Source: Brachyspira intermedia PWS/A (GTDB lineage: Bacteria; Spirochaetota; Brachyspiria; Brachyspirales; Brachyspiraceae). From it: a DNA stretch of 64,000 bases. Positions 28,927 through 38,452 of this stretch are shown piece by piece. Within the stretch, counting starts at the first letter, position 1. Each line of letters starts with the position of its first letter. Under the pieces are notes generated by a model. It was given only the letters and a program-made list of their open reading frames with translations, searched no databases and was not told where the DNA came from. The stretch spans positions 2,480,001-2,544,000 of the forward strand of contig NC_017243.1 in NCBI RefSeq assembly GCF_000223215.1, given 5' to 3'. Position numbers and translations under genes: made by a program.

Positions 28927-29091
28927 TTATTTTTTTATAATATGATCCATAGACTTAGTATCTTTACTTCCGCATTTAGGACATTTAGCACCAAAGCCAA
29001 ATAAATTAAGAACTGAAGGTCTTTTTTTAGAAGAAAAAAATTTTCCGCATGAATTGCATTTATACATGAAAGGCGGATTAAAAGGAAGCAT
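28927..29091 (-). CDS. 54-residue zinc-ribbon protein
   Basis: A short frame on the minus strand with an AGGAG site seven bases before its ATG at 29091. The product begins MLPFNPPFMYKCNSCGKFF and contains a second pair in GAKCPKCGSKD. The two CxxC pairs (YKCNSCG and KCPKCG), about 22 residues apart, make one zinc-binding ribbon. It ends with MDHIIKK. It is reminiscent of FmdB-type small regulatory zinc ribbons but too short to assign. It is convergent with the broken TOPRIM gene and ends nine bases from its remnant stop. Confidence 0.75.
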   Translation of the reverse strand: MLPFNPPFMYKCNSCGKFFSSKKRPSVLNLFGFGAKCPKCGSKDTKSMDHIIKK

Positions 29092-29246
29092 AATAAACTC
29101 CTAAATTAATTTTTATATAATAGTATTATAGTATATATGTATGACAGTTTTTGACATATTTTTGACATAATTAAAAAAATTGAAAATTATATGAATAAAA
29201 TTTAAATATGGATTACTTATTCAAAATAACCCATATTTAATATTAA

Positions 29247-30452
29247 TTATAATAAAGACTCTATAAATTGTCTTGCTACCCTAGGACTTCTTCCGGCACT
29301 TCTTATAGCATAACTTTCAGCCTGTTTTATAAGTTCTTCTTTATCCATTTCTATATTATTAATTTCAGCATAAGAAAGTACAATATCTATAAATAAATCT
29401 TTATCCGGTCTTTGGAATGTTATTATTATACCGAATCTGTTAGTTAAGCTCATTATCTGTTGAATAGTATCTTCTATATGAATATCATCTCCTGTTCTGT
29501 CTTGGAAATTTTCTTTTATTAAATGCCTGTAATTTGAAGTAACATAAACTACAACATTTGAAGGAAAAGAATTAACTCCGCCTTCAAGTATGGCTTTTAA
29601 ATATGAGAAAGTATCATCATTTGAAGAGAATGTTAAATCATCTATAAATATTATAAATTTAAGAGGACTAAAACTTAAATCTTCTATTATATCCGTTATA
29701 AATGATAATTGGCTTTTCTTAACCTCTATAAGTCTTAATCCATCATCTTTAAACATATTAGCTATTGCTTTTATAGTGCTGCTTTTTCCAGTACCTGCAT
29801 CCCCGTAAAGAAGTATATTATTTGCCTTTTTACCTTCAAGCAAACTTTTAGTATTGGCAATAACCTTGCTTCTCTCTCTTTCATAACCGTATAAATGTTT
29901 AATATCCTGCATATCCTGATGTTTTGCCGGTATAATATTTTTTTTATCATCTAGAGTAAACATATTATTTTCATAAAATATTCCATGCCCTTTATTAGGC
30001 ATTTCTTCTATATGTTTTTTATATAATTCATAAAAGTTTATTTCATCACAGTCCAATTTTGATATTTGATTTGAATATTCTTCTGAAAATAATGTATTAA
30101 AATCGAATGAAGATAAAAATTCAAAAAAATTTAATTCATTTTTTAATGACTCTTCTAAATTATAATCTAAATTATCTTTCTTTATATATTTGTTTATATA
30201 AATATTATCATCTTTGAATATATAAGATAATAAATAATCAGCTATATTATTATTATATTTAAAAAGTTCATATAAAAAATCTGAATAATAATCTATCAAT
30301 TTTATTTCATTGTTTTTATTGTCATCATCATAAGCTTCTAAAAATTTAATTAGCTTTTTTATCACTTTATTTTTAAGTATATCCCTAAATATCACTATAC
30401 TAGAAAACCCTATTCTCATTTTTACTATTTTATCATTCATAATATTTTCCAT
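29247..30452 (-). CDS. DUF815 family AAA ATPase
   Basis: 401 residues. The N-terminal half is helical and poorly conserved. The AAA module starts after LYGYERERSKV, with Walker A GDAGTGKSS (217-225), Walker B FIIFIDDLTF, sensor region VVYVTSNYRHL, and the family-typical arginine region SAGRSPRVARQFIESLL. This is the layout of DUF815, a cytoplasmic MoxR-like family of unknown function. The first in-frame ATG has no strong ribosome-binding site, and the fifth codon is also ATG. Monocistronic. Confidence 0.85.
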   Translation of the reverse strand: MENIMNDKIVKMRIGFSSIVIFRDILKNKVIKKLIKFLEAYDDDNKNNEIKLIDYYSDFLYELFKYNNNIADYLLSYIFKDDNIYINKYIKKDNLDYNLEESLKNELNFFEFLSSFDFNTLFSEEYSNQISKLDCDEINFYELYKKHIEEMPNKGHGIFYENNMFTLDDKKNIIPAKHQDMQDIKHLYGYERERSKVIANTKSLLEGKKANNILLYGDAGTGKSSTIKAIANMFKDDGLRLIEVKKSQLSFITDIIEDLSFSPLKFIIFIDDLTFSSNDDTFSYLKAILEGGVNSFPSNVVVYVTSNYRHLIKENFQDRTGDDIHIEDTIQQIMSLTNRFGIIITFQRPDKDLFIDIVLSYAEINNIEMDKEELIKQAESYAIRSAGRSPRVARQFIESLL

Positions 30453-30631
30453 TCCATTTTTAATTTCCGATTATTGTAAATTTATTAAAAAATATTCAAG
30501 TATTTTTATTTTATTTTTAATTTTTTAATATTAATGTAATATTTTATTCATTTATATGCTATAATTATTGCATTACAGTTTAATTGATTCCGAGAATTGT
30601 TAAAAAACTATATTATGGATATGAGGTGCAT

Positions 30632-32293
30632 ATGAAAATAAAGACAAGGTTCATTATATTTGGTATTTACACTTTTATAGTTACTCTTTTGTTAATATAT
30701 TTGCAATTTAGAATTGTAAGAAGTGTTACCGGATATAGTAAGATATATCAGCATACTATAAAGTCATCCGCTATAGCAAGACAGTACCAGCAAAATTCAG
30801 CATATTTAACTCAGTTCGTTAGAAGTTATGTGGCAACTGCTAATCAAAAATATGAACAAGCATATAATGACTGTATAGGAATATCAGGCGGAACAAAGCC
30901 TACACCATTAAATTATGACAGAGGTTTATATTGGTCTTTATATTTAGGAAGCGGAACTAAACCGTATCAAGATGGACAAACAAAATCTTATGCTGATGTG
31001 ATGAAAGAACTTAATTTCTCTCAGGATATGTTTGATTTACTTGCTTTATCAAAGAGCAGATCTGAAGAATTAGTAAAATTAGAAGTTCAGGCTATGGATA
31101 TAATAAAGTCAATACCAAGAAATGCTGATGGAACTATACCTGATGAATATAAGGGAAGACAATTAGAAGCCATAGAATTAGTTAATGGCGATGAATATGA
31201 AAGAAGAGTTTCAGAGATAATGACTCCTATAAGTCAGTTTTTCGATAAATTAGAAAGTGATAATGCTATAAAGTTAAGGGCTGCAGCTTATGAAGTAAGA
31301 AATGATACTATATTATTTTTTATAGGTCTATTATTAGTAGGTTCATCTGTTGTAGTGTTCTTGGCTTCTTTAGGAAAAACTATAGGAAAAAATTTAAGAT
31401 TATGCGTAGAATTAGCTTCTGAAATATCTAATGGTAATTTAACAGCAGAAATAGATGAAAGATTATGCAAAGGTAATGGAGAATTTGCTTCATTACTTAA
31501 AAGTTTCAGAGATATGATATCACATTTAAGAGAAATTATTTCAAGAGTATTACAAAGCTCTAAAGAAATATCTGAGGCTGCTACAGAAATAGCACAAGGA
31601 AATACTGACTTATCAACAAGAACAGAAATGCAGGCATCTCATTTGGAAGAAACTGCTTCTTCTATGGAACAAATTGCCTCTACTATAAAATCTTCTGCTG
31701 ATAATTCTGTAAGAGGAAATCAGATGATGCAGGATTCTGAAAAATCTGTTCAGGAAGCTGGAGAAATAATTGAAGCTACTACAAATAATATAGAATTGGT
31801 ATTTGAAGCAAGTAATAAAATTACAGATATTACAAAAATAATAGAAAATATTGCATTCCAAACTAATATATTAGCACTTAATGCCGCAGTAGAAGCTGCA
31901 AGAGCAGGAGAACAAGGAAAAGGTTTTGCGGTTGTTGCTTCTGAAGTTAGAAACCTAGCACAAACTAGTCAATCTTCAGTTAAAGATATTACTTCTCTTA
32001 TAGCAGATGCTAATGAGAAAATAAAAACTGCAACAGAAACAGCTAGAAAATCCAAAGAAATATTTATGGACATAGAACAAAAAATAGAAGATACTTCTAG
32101 AATCATGCAGGATATCAGTGCTATGGCAGTAGAACAGCAGGCTGGAGTTGATCAAGTTAATATAGCAGTATCTCAAATGGATCAATCTACTCAGCAAAAT
32201 GCTGCTTTAGTAGAACAGGCTACTGCTTCTTCAGAAGGATTAATGGGACAGGCTAAAGAATTAGTTGATTTAATGCATTTCTTTAAAGTTTAA
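30632..32293 (+). CDS. Methyl-accepting chemotaxis protein
   Basis: 553 residues. TM1 is at about 6-27 (FIIFGIYTFIVTLLLIYLQF), the periplasmic sensor at about 28-220, and TM2 at about 228-248 (ILFFIGLLLVGSSVVVFLAS); then come HAMP and a long coiled coil. The signalling tip contains IENIAFQTNILALNAAVEAA followed by RAGEQGKGFAVVASEVRNLA, the hairpin that contacts CheA and CheW. I chose ATG 30632 because GAGGTG (30623-30628) precedes it; the in-frame ATG 48 bases upstream has no site and adds a charged segment before TM1. The ligand is unknown. Spirochaetes carry many such receptors. Confidence 0.95.
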   Translation: MKIKTRFIIFGIYTFIVTLLLIYLQFRIVRSVTGYSKIYQHTIKSSAIARQYQQNSAYLTQFVRSYVATANQKYEQAYNDCIGISGGTKPTPLNYDRGLYWSLYLGSGTKPYQDGQTKSYADVMKELNFSQDMFDLLALSKSRSEELVKLEVQAMDIIKSIPRNADGTIPDEYKGRQLEAIELVNGDEYERRVSEIMTPISQFFDKLESDNAIKLRAAAYEVRNDTILFFIGLLLVGSSVVVFLASLGKTIGKNLRLCVELASEISNGNLTAEIDERLCKGNGEFASLLKSFRDMISHLREIISRVLQSSKEISEAATEIAQGNTDLSTRTEMQASHLEETASSMEQIASTIKSSADNSVRGNQMMQDSEKSVQEAGEIIEATTNNIELVFEASNKITDITKIIENIAFQTNILALNAAVEAARAGEQGKGFAVVASEVRNLAQTSQSSVKDITSLIADANEKIKTATETARKSKEIFMDIEQKIEDTSRIMQDISAMAVEQQAGVDQVNIAVSQMDQSTQQNAALVEQATASSEGLMGQAKELVDLMHFFKV

Positions 32294-32316
32294 TATTAAT
32301 TAAAATATTTTCATAT

Positions 32317-32356
32317 AAGACAATAATGGTAAATTGTACTGTTATTGTCTTTTTTA
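32317..32356 (+). terminator. Terminator of the chemoreceptor gene
   Basis: AAGACAATAA / TTATTGTCTT perfect 10-bp stem followed by TTTTTAT. Confidence 0.9.
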
Positions 32357-32462
32357 TATTAAAAATATAATATTTTAATATTAATTATAGCATTTTAATT
32401 AATCATATTATATAATTGATAGCGTTATTTGATTAATAAAAAAGAATGGAGATATATCAATC

Positions 32463-33335
32463 ATGACATTTACAGATTTAATTATGACTTTAAATAAATT
32501 TTGGAGCGAGAATGGATGCATAATACAGCAAGGTTATGATTTAGAGGTAGGAGCAGGAACATTCAACCCAGCAACAGCATTAAGAGCATTAGGACCAGAA
32601 CCTTTCAGTGTAGCTTATGTAGAACCATCAAGAAGACCAACTGACGGAAGATATGGAGAAAATCCTAATAGACTGCAGCATTATTATCAATACCAAGTTA
32701 TAATGAAACCATCTCCAGAAAATATTCAGGATTTATATATACAAAGTTTGGAAGCATTAGGAATAAGCTTTAAAGATCATGATATAAGATTCGTTCATGA
32801 TGACTGGGAATCCCCTACCCTTGGAGCTTGGGGACTAGGTTGGGAAGTTTGGCTTGACGGTATGGAAATAACTCAATTTACATATTTCCAAGCTGTAGGA
32901 GGAATAAATTTAAAGCCTATAACAGGTGAGATTACTTACGGACTTGAAAGAATATGTATGTATTTACAAAATATAGATAATGTTTATGATTTGGAATGGG
33001 GACATGGCATAAAATACGGAGATGTACATTTACAAGGTGAAAAAGAATTCTCTAAATATAATTTTGAAGTTGCTGATACTGATATGTATTTCAGACATTT
33101 CAAAGAATATGAAGAAGAATGCGATAGATGTTTAGCTAATGGATGCGTACTACCTGCTTATGATATGGTTATGAAAAGTTCGCATGTATTCAATATGCTT
33201 GATGCTAGAAATGCTATAAGTGTAACAGAAAGAGCCGGATATATAGCAAGAGTAAGAGAGCTAATGAAAAAAGTTTCAGCTGCTTATATAGAATCAAGAG
33301 AAAAATTAGGATATCCATTAATCAAAAATAAGTAA
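32463..33335 (+). CDS. glyQ: Glycyl-tRNA synthetase alpha subunit
   Basis: 290 residues, the normal size of GlyQ. Motifs are [60 protein letters not shown] and [10 protein letters not shown], which form the class II active site for glycine activation. In most bacteria glyS (beta subunit) follows directly; here it does not, and the next 466 bases contain only structured non-coding sequence. The beta subunit must be encoded elsewhere. GGAGAT upstream of ATG 32463. Confidence 0.96.
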   Translation: MTFTDLIMTLNKFWSENGCIIQQGYDLEVGAGTFNPATALRALGPEPFSVAYVEPSRRPTDGRYGENPNRLQHYYQYQVIMKPSPENIQDLYIQSLEALGISFKDHDIRFVHDDWESPTLGAWGLGWEVWLDGMEITQFTYFQAVGGINLKPITGEITYGLERICMYLQNIDNVYDLEWGHGIKYGDVHLQGEKEFSKYNFEVADTDMYFRHFKEYEEECDRCLANGCVLPAYDMVMKSSHVFNMLDARNAISVTERAGYIARVRELMKKVSAAYIESREKLGYPLIKNK

Positions 33336-33416
33336 AGTTATTTATTTAAAAATTATTATTTATTATTATAATATATTACTAAAGACTATATATTAATTGT
33401 TTTATTAAGTTTTTAA

Positions 33417-33476
33417 AGCGATAAACGAGCAGCTGATAAATTTAGTTGTCAGCTATTTGTGAGCGAGTTTATCGCT
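33417..33476. ncRNA. Structured intergenic element after glyQ
   Basis: Outer arms AGCGATAAAC (33417-33426) and GTTTATCGCT (33467-33476) pair over 10 bp without mismatch. Inside, AGCTGA and TCAGCT form a second hairpin. About 20 bases after the outer stem comes a terminator hairpin. This may be a small RNA with its own terminator or a leader-like switch. No known class is recognised. Most of the rest of the 33336-33801 gap is plain AT-rich sequence plus the encapsulin promoter. Confidence 0.35.
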
Positions 33477-33497
33477 AGCAATAATAAAAAATTTTCA

Positions 33498-33528
33498 AGC
33501 TGTCATTTATATAATGGCAGCTTTTTTT
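33498..33528 (+). terminator. Terminator in the glyQ-encapsulin gap
   Basis: AGCTGTCATT / AATGGCAGCT (one wobble) followed by seven T. Confidence 0.85.
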
Positions 33529-33719
33529 ATTTTGATTTTATACTACTTTTAAATTATAGAAGATTATCTTTTTTGTTATCATATATTTCATTAAAATACA
33601 CATTATATGTTACCGGTTTACTTATATATATAGTTTTTATTATACATATTAATATAAAATTATAACAAATAAATTATTACTTTTTAATATGAAAAATGTT
33701 ATTATTTATTATAATAATA

Positions 33720-33747
33720 TTGACATTATTTTTTTATCTTGTATAAT
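33720..33747 (+). promoter_or_regulatory. Consensus promoter of the encapsulin operon
   Basis: TTGACA (33720-33725) and TATAAT (33742-33747), both perfect, are 16 bases apart and 55 bases upstream of the first start codon. Just downstream, TAGTA and TACTA arms around ATTAA (33753-33767) form a small dyad that could be an operator; this last point is weak. Confidence 0.7.
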
Positions 33748-33801
33748 ATTATTAGTAATTAATACTATTAAGTAATTATTTTAAATAAGGAGACTAATAT
33801 T

Positions 33802-34152
33802 ATGCCTAGTTTTGCAAATCCATTTAATGCAAATGTGAACAGAAAAGTTACTAAAGAAGAATTAATACAAGCTGTAAGACTTGATATTGCCGGAGAATTG
33901 GAGGCTATATATCTGTATGATGCCCATGTTATGGCTACAGATGACCCTGTTGCAAAGGCAGTATTAGCTGACATAAGAGATGAAGAAAAAGCACATGTCG
34001 GAGAGCTTATGGCTTTACTTAGACATTTAGACCCTAAAGAAGCAGAACATTTTGAATCTGGACAATTAGAGGTTAAAGAGATGATGGAAGAGCTTGGAAT
34101 AAAAGAACCTGATCTATCTGGGCTTACAGTTGGAAGTTTGAAAAAAGACTGA
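33802..34152 (+). CDS. Encapsulated ferritin-like protein (EncFtn)
   Basis: 116 residues. The ferroxidase residues match the Rhodospirillum rubrum EncFtn numbering as I recall it: Glu32 in GELEAIYLYD, Tyr39, and Glu62 and His65 in EEKAHVGE, with Glu34 also present. EncFtn has only two helices and forms a decameric ring of dimers that oxidises Fe2+ at subunit interfaces. The C-terminus ends DLSGLTVGSLKKD, the typical cargo-loading peptide that docks inside encapsulin shells. The shell gene follows 33 bases on. Together they would store iron and limit oxidative damage. AAGGAG lies ahead of ATG 33802. Confidence 0.93.
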   Translation: MPSFANPFNANVNRKVTKEELIQAVRLDIAGELEAIYLYDAHVMATDDPVAKAVLADIRDEEKAHVGELMALLRHLDPKEAEHFESGQLEVKEMMEELGIKEPDLSGLTVGSLKKD

Positions 34153-34185
34153 TAAAGCGATAATAAAACATTAAAGGAGGAATAT

Positions 34186-34995
34186 ATGGATTATTTAGCT
34201 AGAGAAAGTTCGCCTTTTGAAGAAAGTTTTTGGCAGAATATAGATAAAGTTGTTGTTGAAACAGCAAGCAGAACACTTATAGGAAGAAGATTTTTATCTA
34301 TTTACGGACCTCTTGGTGCAGGTGCTATAAGCGTTCAATATGATAAAAGCGACAGAGAAGAAGTTTTTGAAGATGGCTTCGTAAAAACTTCAGGAAGAAA
34401 ATCTGTTGAGCTTCCTCAGATTTATCAGGATTTTACTCTATTATGGAGAGATTTAGAGAATAATATTTCTAATAAATTACCTTTAGATTTATCTATTGTA
34501 TCTCAGGCAGCTCAAACACTTGCTAACAAAGAAGATAATTTAATATTCAATGGAAATGATTTTCTTGAATTAAAAGGAATACTCAATGCTGAGGGAGTAC
34601 AAAAATTAAAAATCTCTGATTGGGGACAAGGTGAGAATCCTTATACTGATATAGTAAAAGCTATAAATATGATTAGAGAAAAAGGCATAGTAGGAAGATT
34701 TGTACTATGTTTAAGCCAATCATTATATTTTGACTTACAAAGAATACAGCAAGGTACTGGAATGACAGAAGCTCAAAGAATATCCAGTATGATTGGAAAT
34801 CTTTATAATGTACCTGTTATCAAAGGAAAGAAAGCAGCATTAATTTGTGCTGAACCTCAATATATGGATTTGGCTGTTGGAATAGATATGTCTACTGCAT
34901 ATTTAGAACAAAAAGATTTAAATCACAGCTTTAGAATAATGGAAACTATAATACCTAGAATAAAAGACTCTAATGCAATAGTTGTTTTAGAATAG
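34186..34995 (+). CDS. Family 1 encapsulin shell protein
   Basis: 269 residues, the standard size for the HK97-fold linocin M18/CFP29 family. It begins MDYLARESSPFEESFWQNID, the cargo-docking N-terminal helix region; later come ASRTLIGRRFLSIYGPLGAG, SRKS-type strand residues, the segment LYNVPVIKGKKAALI, and the C-terminal IVVLE. It would self-assemble into an icosahedral protein shell (60 subunits for this size class is usual) enclosing the EncFtn cargo encoded just upstream. Strong AAAGGAGGAA site nine bases before the ATG. Confidence 0.95.
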   Translation: MDYLARESSPFEESFWQNIDKVVVETASRTLIGRRFLSIYGPLGAGAISVQYDKSDREEVFEDGFVKTSGRKSVELPQIYQDFTLLWRDLENNISNKLPLDLSIVSQAAQTLANKEDNLIFNGNDFLELKGILNAEGVQKLKISDWGQGENPYTDIVKAINMIREKGIVGRFVLCLSQSLYFDLQRIQQGTGMTEAQRISSMIGNLYNVPVIKGKKAALICAEPQYMDLAVGIDMSTAYLEQKDLNHSFRIMETIIPRIKDSNAIVVLE

Positions 34996-35027
34996 TTTAA
35001 TTTCATAATAACTCTTTAAAAATTATA

Positions 35028-35063
35028 AGCCTGCAGGTTATATAAAATCTGCAGGTTTTATTT
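35028..35063 (+). terminator. Terminator of the encapsulin operon
   Basis: CCTGCAG / CTGCAGG stem with a 12-base loop, followed by TTTTATTTTAT. Confidence 0.8.
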
Positions 35064-35174
35064 TATAATTACATATTATTGTTTTTTTATTAGTTTACTA
35101 TATAATTTCATAAATATTAAATATTATTTCAATCTAATTATAATTTTTTAATAATACCAAATTAGGAGTATTAA

Positions 35175-36326
35175 ATGTCATATCATTGCGAATGTGAACA
35201 ATGTAAAAATAAAGAATTCAATCCTGAAGATTATATTATAAAAGAAGAAGATTTTAAAGTACTCGATAAAGAACGTCCTTTGGGTATATCAGGACATTTA
35301 AGAGTAAAGGATGAAGCTATGAGTATAGCTGAATGTATAGACTCATGTATTGATGCCTTAGATGAACTTATTATAACATACAATAAATCAACAGATGATA
35401 CAGAAGAAATATTAAAAGACTATGAAAAAAAATATCCTGATAAAATAAGACTTTATTATTATGCTCCTAATATAATAGGATATAATGAAAATGAATATAA
35501 AACAAAATATTCAGAAATTCATTATTTTTATCATTATAGCAATTTTGGTTATTTAAAAATAAAATATCGATATTATATAAAGATAGATGCAGACCAAATT
35601 TATTTTACAGAAAAATTATTAGATATACGAGAAGCTTTATTATCAGATATAAACGCTTCAGAAACCATCAATAAATTATTAACGATAGATAAAATTTCTT
35701 GGTATATACCTATTAAAAAACTAAGAAATAATTTCAGAACCTATTATATAAAAAAATTATTTAACATAAAAGATAAATACTATAACTTTAATTGTCCTGA
35801 ATATTTTTTAAGTTTAAAAGATTTTATAATATATTCAAAGATGAAATATACTGATAATTTTTATTTACTAATTAGTGGATTTGAGTTAGGATTAAATAAT
35901 GATTCTCTTTGTCTAAATACATCATTTGTATATAATGGAGCCACTGGTGATCATTTTATATTTGTGCCTACTCAAAATTATACTTATTATTTAAATTCTG
36001 TTGGGTTAGAAAGTATTCATCTTCCTCATAATTGTAGTGTATTAGGATTATCTTGGGTTCATTTAGGATTGATAAAAAGATCAATAAATATAGACAGTGA
36101 AATTAAATTTATGGATATACATAAAATGAATAATGAAGATATATTAAAATATATAGAAAATAATTTGGAAAAAAAAGAATATCAAACTCTATTATCAGAT
36201 TTGACTATAAAATATTTTGATAATGATAAGCAATATCTTAATAAAGAATTTTATGATAAATATTTAAAAAAAACTCTTGAATATGTTATAAAAAATAGAG
36301 ACCAATTTATAAAAAGATTATGGTAA
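35175..36326 (+). CDS. Family 2-like glycosyltransferase
   Basis: 383 residues. A short Cys-rich start (CECEQCKNKEF) precedes a GT-A-like domain: GHLRVKDEAMSIAECIDSCI, then DELIITYNKSTDDTEEIL, and a DxD-like motif in YIKIDADQIYF. These are the pattern of nucleotide-sugar transferases acting on surface polysaccharide or glycoprotein. The Cys cluster could bind a metal. The C-terminal half is Tyr/Asn-rich and specific to this lineage. Monocistronic; its stop lies three bases from that of the convergent gene. Confidence 0.7.
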   Translation: MSYHCECEQCKNKEFNPEDYIIKEEDFKVLDKERPLGISGHLRVKDEAMSIAECIDSCIDALDELIITYNKSTDDTEEILKDYEKKYPDKIRLYYYAPNIIGYNENEYKTKYSEIHYFYHYSNFGYLKIKYRYYIKIDADQIYFTEKLLDIREALLSDINASETINKLLTIDKISWYIPIKKLRNNFRTYYIKKLFNIKDKYYNFNCPEYFLSLKDFIIYSKMKYTDNFYLLISGFELGLNNDSLCLNTSFVYNGATGDHFIFVPTQNYTYYLNSVGLESIHLPHNCSVLGLSWVHLGLIKRSINIDSEIKFMDIHKMNNEDILKYIENNLEKKEYQTLLSDLTIKYFDNDKQYLNKEFYDKYLKKTLEYVIKNRDQFIKRLW

Positions 36327-36329
36327 TAT

Positions 36330-37313
36330 TTATCTATATTTTATTATCCTCTCTATTATCACACCTATTAATATAGTTGATAAACCCAAAATAATAAAAA
36401 ATATCCAAGTATTCATCCTAAGATAAAAATATTCAAAGTATCTTATATATATATTTAGAATAACAAAAAATATCGAATATCTTACTATTGAAGAGATTTT
36501 TAATTTATAACCTATTATAAAAATAATTATATCTATAAATAAAAATAATAAACTATATATTAATAATTCAGATGAGCCATACTCAAATATTATAGGTTCT
36601 AGATTATTTCCAAATATCGACATTATCGCTAGTATTATGTTTAAATACAATATTCCAACTGTATAATATATGATTGTAAAATTAGAATATCTTTCTCCTA
36701 ATTTTTTATTTATATCAGTTATTCCTATCAAAAACATTAATACACTTGTTATAATAAATCTTATATAATTATTAAGTGTCAAATCAATTCCGGATATATC
36801 GAAACCTTCAAAACCATACCAAGTTATTAAGCCTATTATTGCGATAGATAATACGGCATAATTTCTTTTTATATATGCTATGATAAAAAACAATATTATA
36901 CTTATAAGAGATAATAAAATAAAATTATCTTTGTTATGAGTTATGATATATGATAAAGTAAAAATAAATGCTGATAAAAATATTGAAGAAATTGCTATTA
37001 TTGCAGAAGAAGTTTTGGGTAAGTATATATCTTTTCTTTTAAATACTTCATCAATTATAAATCCTGATAAGAAAAGTAAAGCAAATAGGAATACTATGAA
37101 ATAAAGAGAAAAAATGTAGAAACTTATAAATGCAATAAATCCAATGGACACCATTATAATACCTGTTATCATTATAGCTTTTATAATAGGCTGCCAATCT
37201 ATATAATCATCTCTGTATCTTTTGGATAATGTTTCAAACTGTTCATCAGTTATGATATTATCTTTATTCCATTTTTTTAATTCTCTGAGTAAAAATCTAT
37301 TTTTGCTTCCCAT
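36330..37313 (-). CDS. DUF2157-like multi-spanning membrane protein
   Basis: 327 residues. The N-terminal cytoplasmic helix KKWNKDNIITDEQFETLSKR is typical of DUF2157 proteins, followed by about nine to ten hydrophobic segments. There are no catalytic motifs, and transport or sensing roles are unproven. The gene starts six bases after the stop of the 108-residue gene upstream, so the two form an operon. Confidence 0.65.
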   Translation of the reverse strand: MGSKNRFLLRELKKWNKDNIITDEQFETLSKRYRDDYIDWQPIIKAIMITGIIMVSIGFIAFISFYIFSLYFIVFLFALLFLSGFIIDEVFKRKDIYLPKTSSAIIAISSIFLSAFIFTLSYIITHNKDNFILLSLISIILFFIIAYIKRNYAVLSIAIIGLITWYGFEGFDISGIDLTLNNYIRFIITSVLMFLIGITDINKKLGERYSNFTIIYYTVGILYLNIILAIMSIFGNNLEPIIFEYGSSELLIYSLLFLFIDIIIFIIGYKLKISSIVRYSIFFVILNIYIRYFEYFYLRMNTWIFFIILGLSTILIGVIIERIIKYR

Positions 37314-37318
37314 AATAT

Positions 37319-37645
37319 TTAATAGTCTTTAAAGATTTGTGTTTTTATAAATTTTATATTATCCAATGTATATCTTGTATAATCATTATCATTATGCTTC
37401 ATAGTTCTTAAAGCTCTTATATACTTAATAAAATTCATAAAAGTATTCATCAAATTAGCAGGAACAATATTTTCTATGTCAGATTTTATATTATCATTAA
37501 AACTATCACTATTTTCTAATATTATCAAATCACAGAATTCATCTTTATGTTTGAAAAAATTATCCAAATCATTATTCTCTAAATATGAAATAAGTTCATT
37601 TAATTTATTAGCTATTAATTGTAAATCTTTGCTGCTCATATACAT
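37319..37645 (-). CDS. Hypothetical 108-residue protein
   Basis: A soluble, helix-rich acidic protein (KDLQLIANKLNELISYLEN). No signal peptide, membrane segment or known motif. ATGs at 37645 and 37639 are both possible. It is the first gene of a unit with the DUF2157-like protein, which suggests a shared role. Confidence 0.5.
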   Translation of the reverse strand: MYMSSKDLQLIANKLNELISYLENNDLDNFFKHKDEFCDLIILENSDSFNDNIKSDIENIVPANLMNTFMNFIKYIRALRTMKHNDNDYTRYTLDNIKFIKTQIFKDY

Positions 37646-37838
37646 AATTAAATATTATAATGAAATAATTGCAATAGCTAAAGATGAATATTTATAAAAT
37701 AAAGCCATAAACGTAAGCAAATTTTACATTTATTAGTAAATTTCATATTAAAATAAATCAATATGTACGATATGTATTCTAATACATATTAAAATCTATA
37801 TTTTAGGTAAATTTTAAGTAAAATTAATGTAAAATATA

Positions 37839-37866
37839 TTGACAAATATCTAATTTAGGCTATACT
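37839..37866 (+). promoter_or_regulatory. Promoter of the PepSY-like gene
   Basis: TTGACA (37839-37844), 16 bases, TATACT (37861-37866); 67 bases upstream of the ATG. Confidence 0.6.
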
Positions 37867-37932
37867 TATAATTGTAAAGATAATTTACAGTATTAATGAC
37901 AATAAATAAAAACAATATAAAGGAGATTTACT

Positions 37933-38364
37933 ATGACTAAAAAATTATTCGCTTTATTAATAACTTTGACTATAATTTCTACTTCAAACGCTTTTGCTGA
38001 TTGGGTGGTTCCAGCTTCTTCACTTCCTCAAAATGCTAGAAGTTTCATACAGCAAATTTATCCTAATACACAAATATGGAAAGTAGAAAGAGATGACGGA
38101 AAATTTGAAGTAAAATTATCAAACGGGGTAAAAATAGACTTTTTATACAATGGAGATTGGAACAGCATAGAAGGTGAATATAATGCAGTACCTTTCAACG
38201 CTTTACCTGTTAATATAGCAAACACTATAAGAAACACTTATCCTCAGGCTGCTGTAATAGATGTAGAAAAAGAATGGGGCAATTACAAAGTTAAATTGAA
38301 TAACTTTATGGAATTATTTATAACATCTGACGGACAGTTAATGGGACAGAAATTCGATGATTAA
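37933..38364 (+). CDS. Periplasmic PepSY-like (DUF2874) protein
   Basis: 143 residues. Signal peptide MTKKLFALLITLTIISTSNA, cleavage about residue 22. Two tandem PepSY-like units follow: LPQNARSFIQQIYPNTQIWKVERDDGKFEVKLSNG and LPVNIANTIRNTYPQAAVIDVEKEWGNYKVKLNN (each split here only by description). Such proteins are small periplasmic folds of uncertain role, possibly binding ligands or inhibiting proteases. Strong AAAGGAG site and own terminator. Confidence 0.8.
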   Translation: MTKKLFALLITLTIISTSNAFADWVVPASSLPQNARSFIQQIYPNTQIWKVERDDGKFEVKLSNGVKIDFLYNGDWNSIEGEYNAVPFNALPVNIANTIRNTYPQAAVIDVEKEWGNYKVKLNNFMELFITSDGQLMGQKFDD

Positions 38365-38410
38365 TTAGAAATATATTATAAATATTATTTCATGAAAAAT
38401 ACTAAATAAA

Positions 38411-38445
38411 AAAGAGGGAGTTATAAAAAACTCTCTCTTTATTAT
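38411..38445 (+). terminator. Terminator of the PepSY-like gene
   Basis: AAAGAGGGAGTT / AACTCTCTCTTT stem with a short A-rich loop. It directly abuts the L end of repeat copy F. Confidence 0.85.
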
Positions 38446-38452
38446 ACCTAAA

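Noticed and set aside
33459-33665. 68-residue frame after glyQ
   Set aside because: It overlaps the structured stem and the terminator, has no ribosome-binding site and a composition like random AT-rich sequence.
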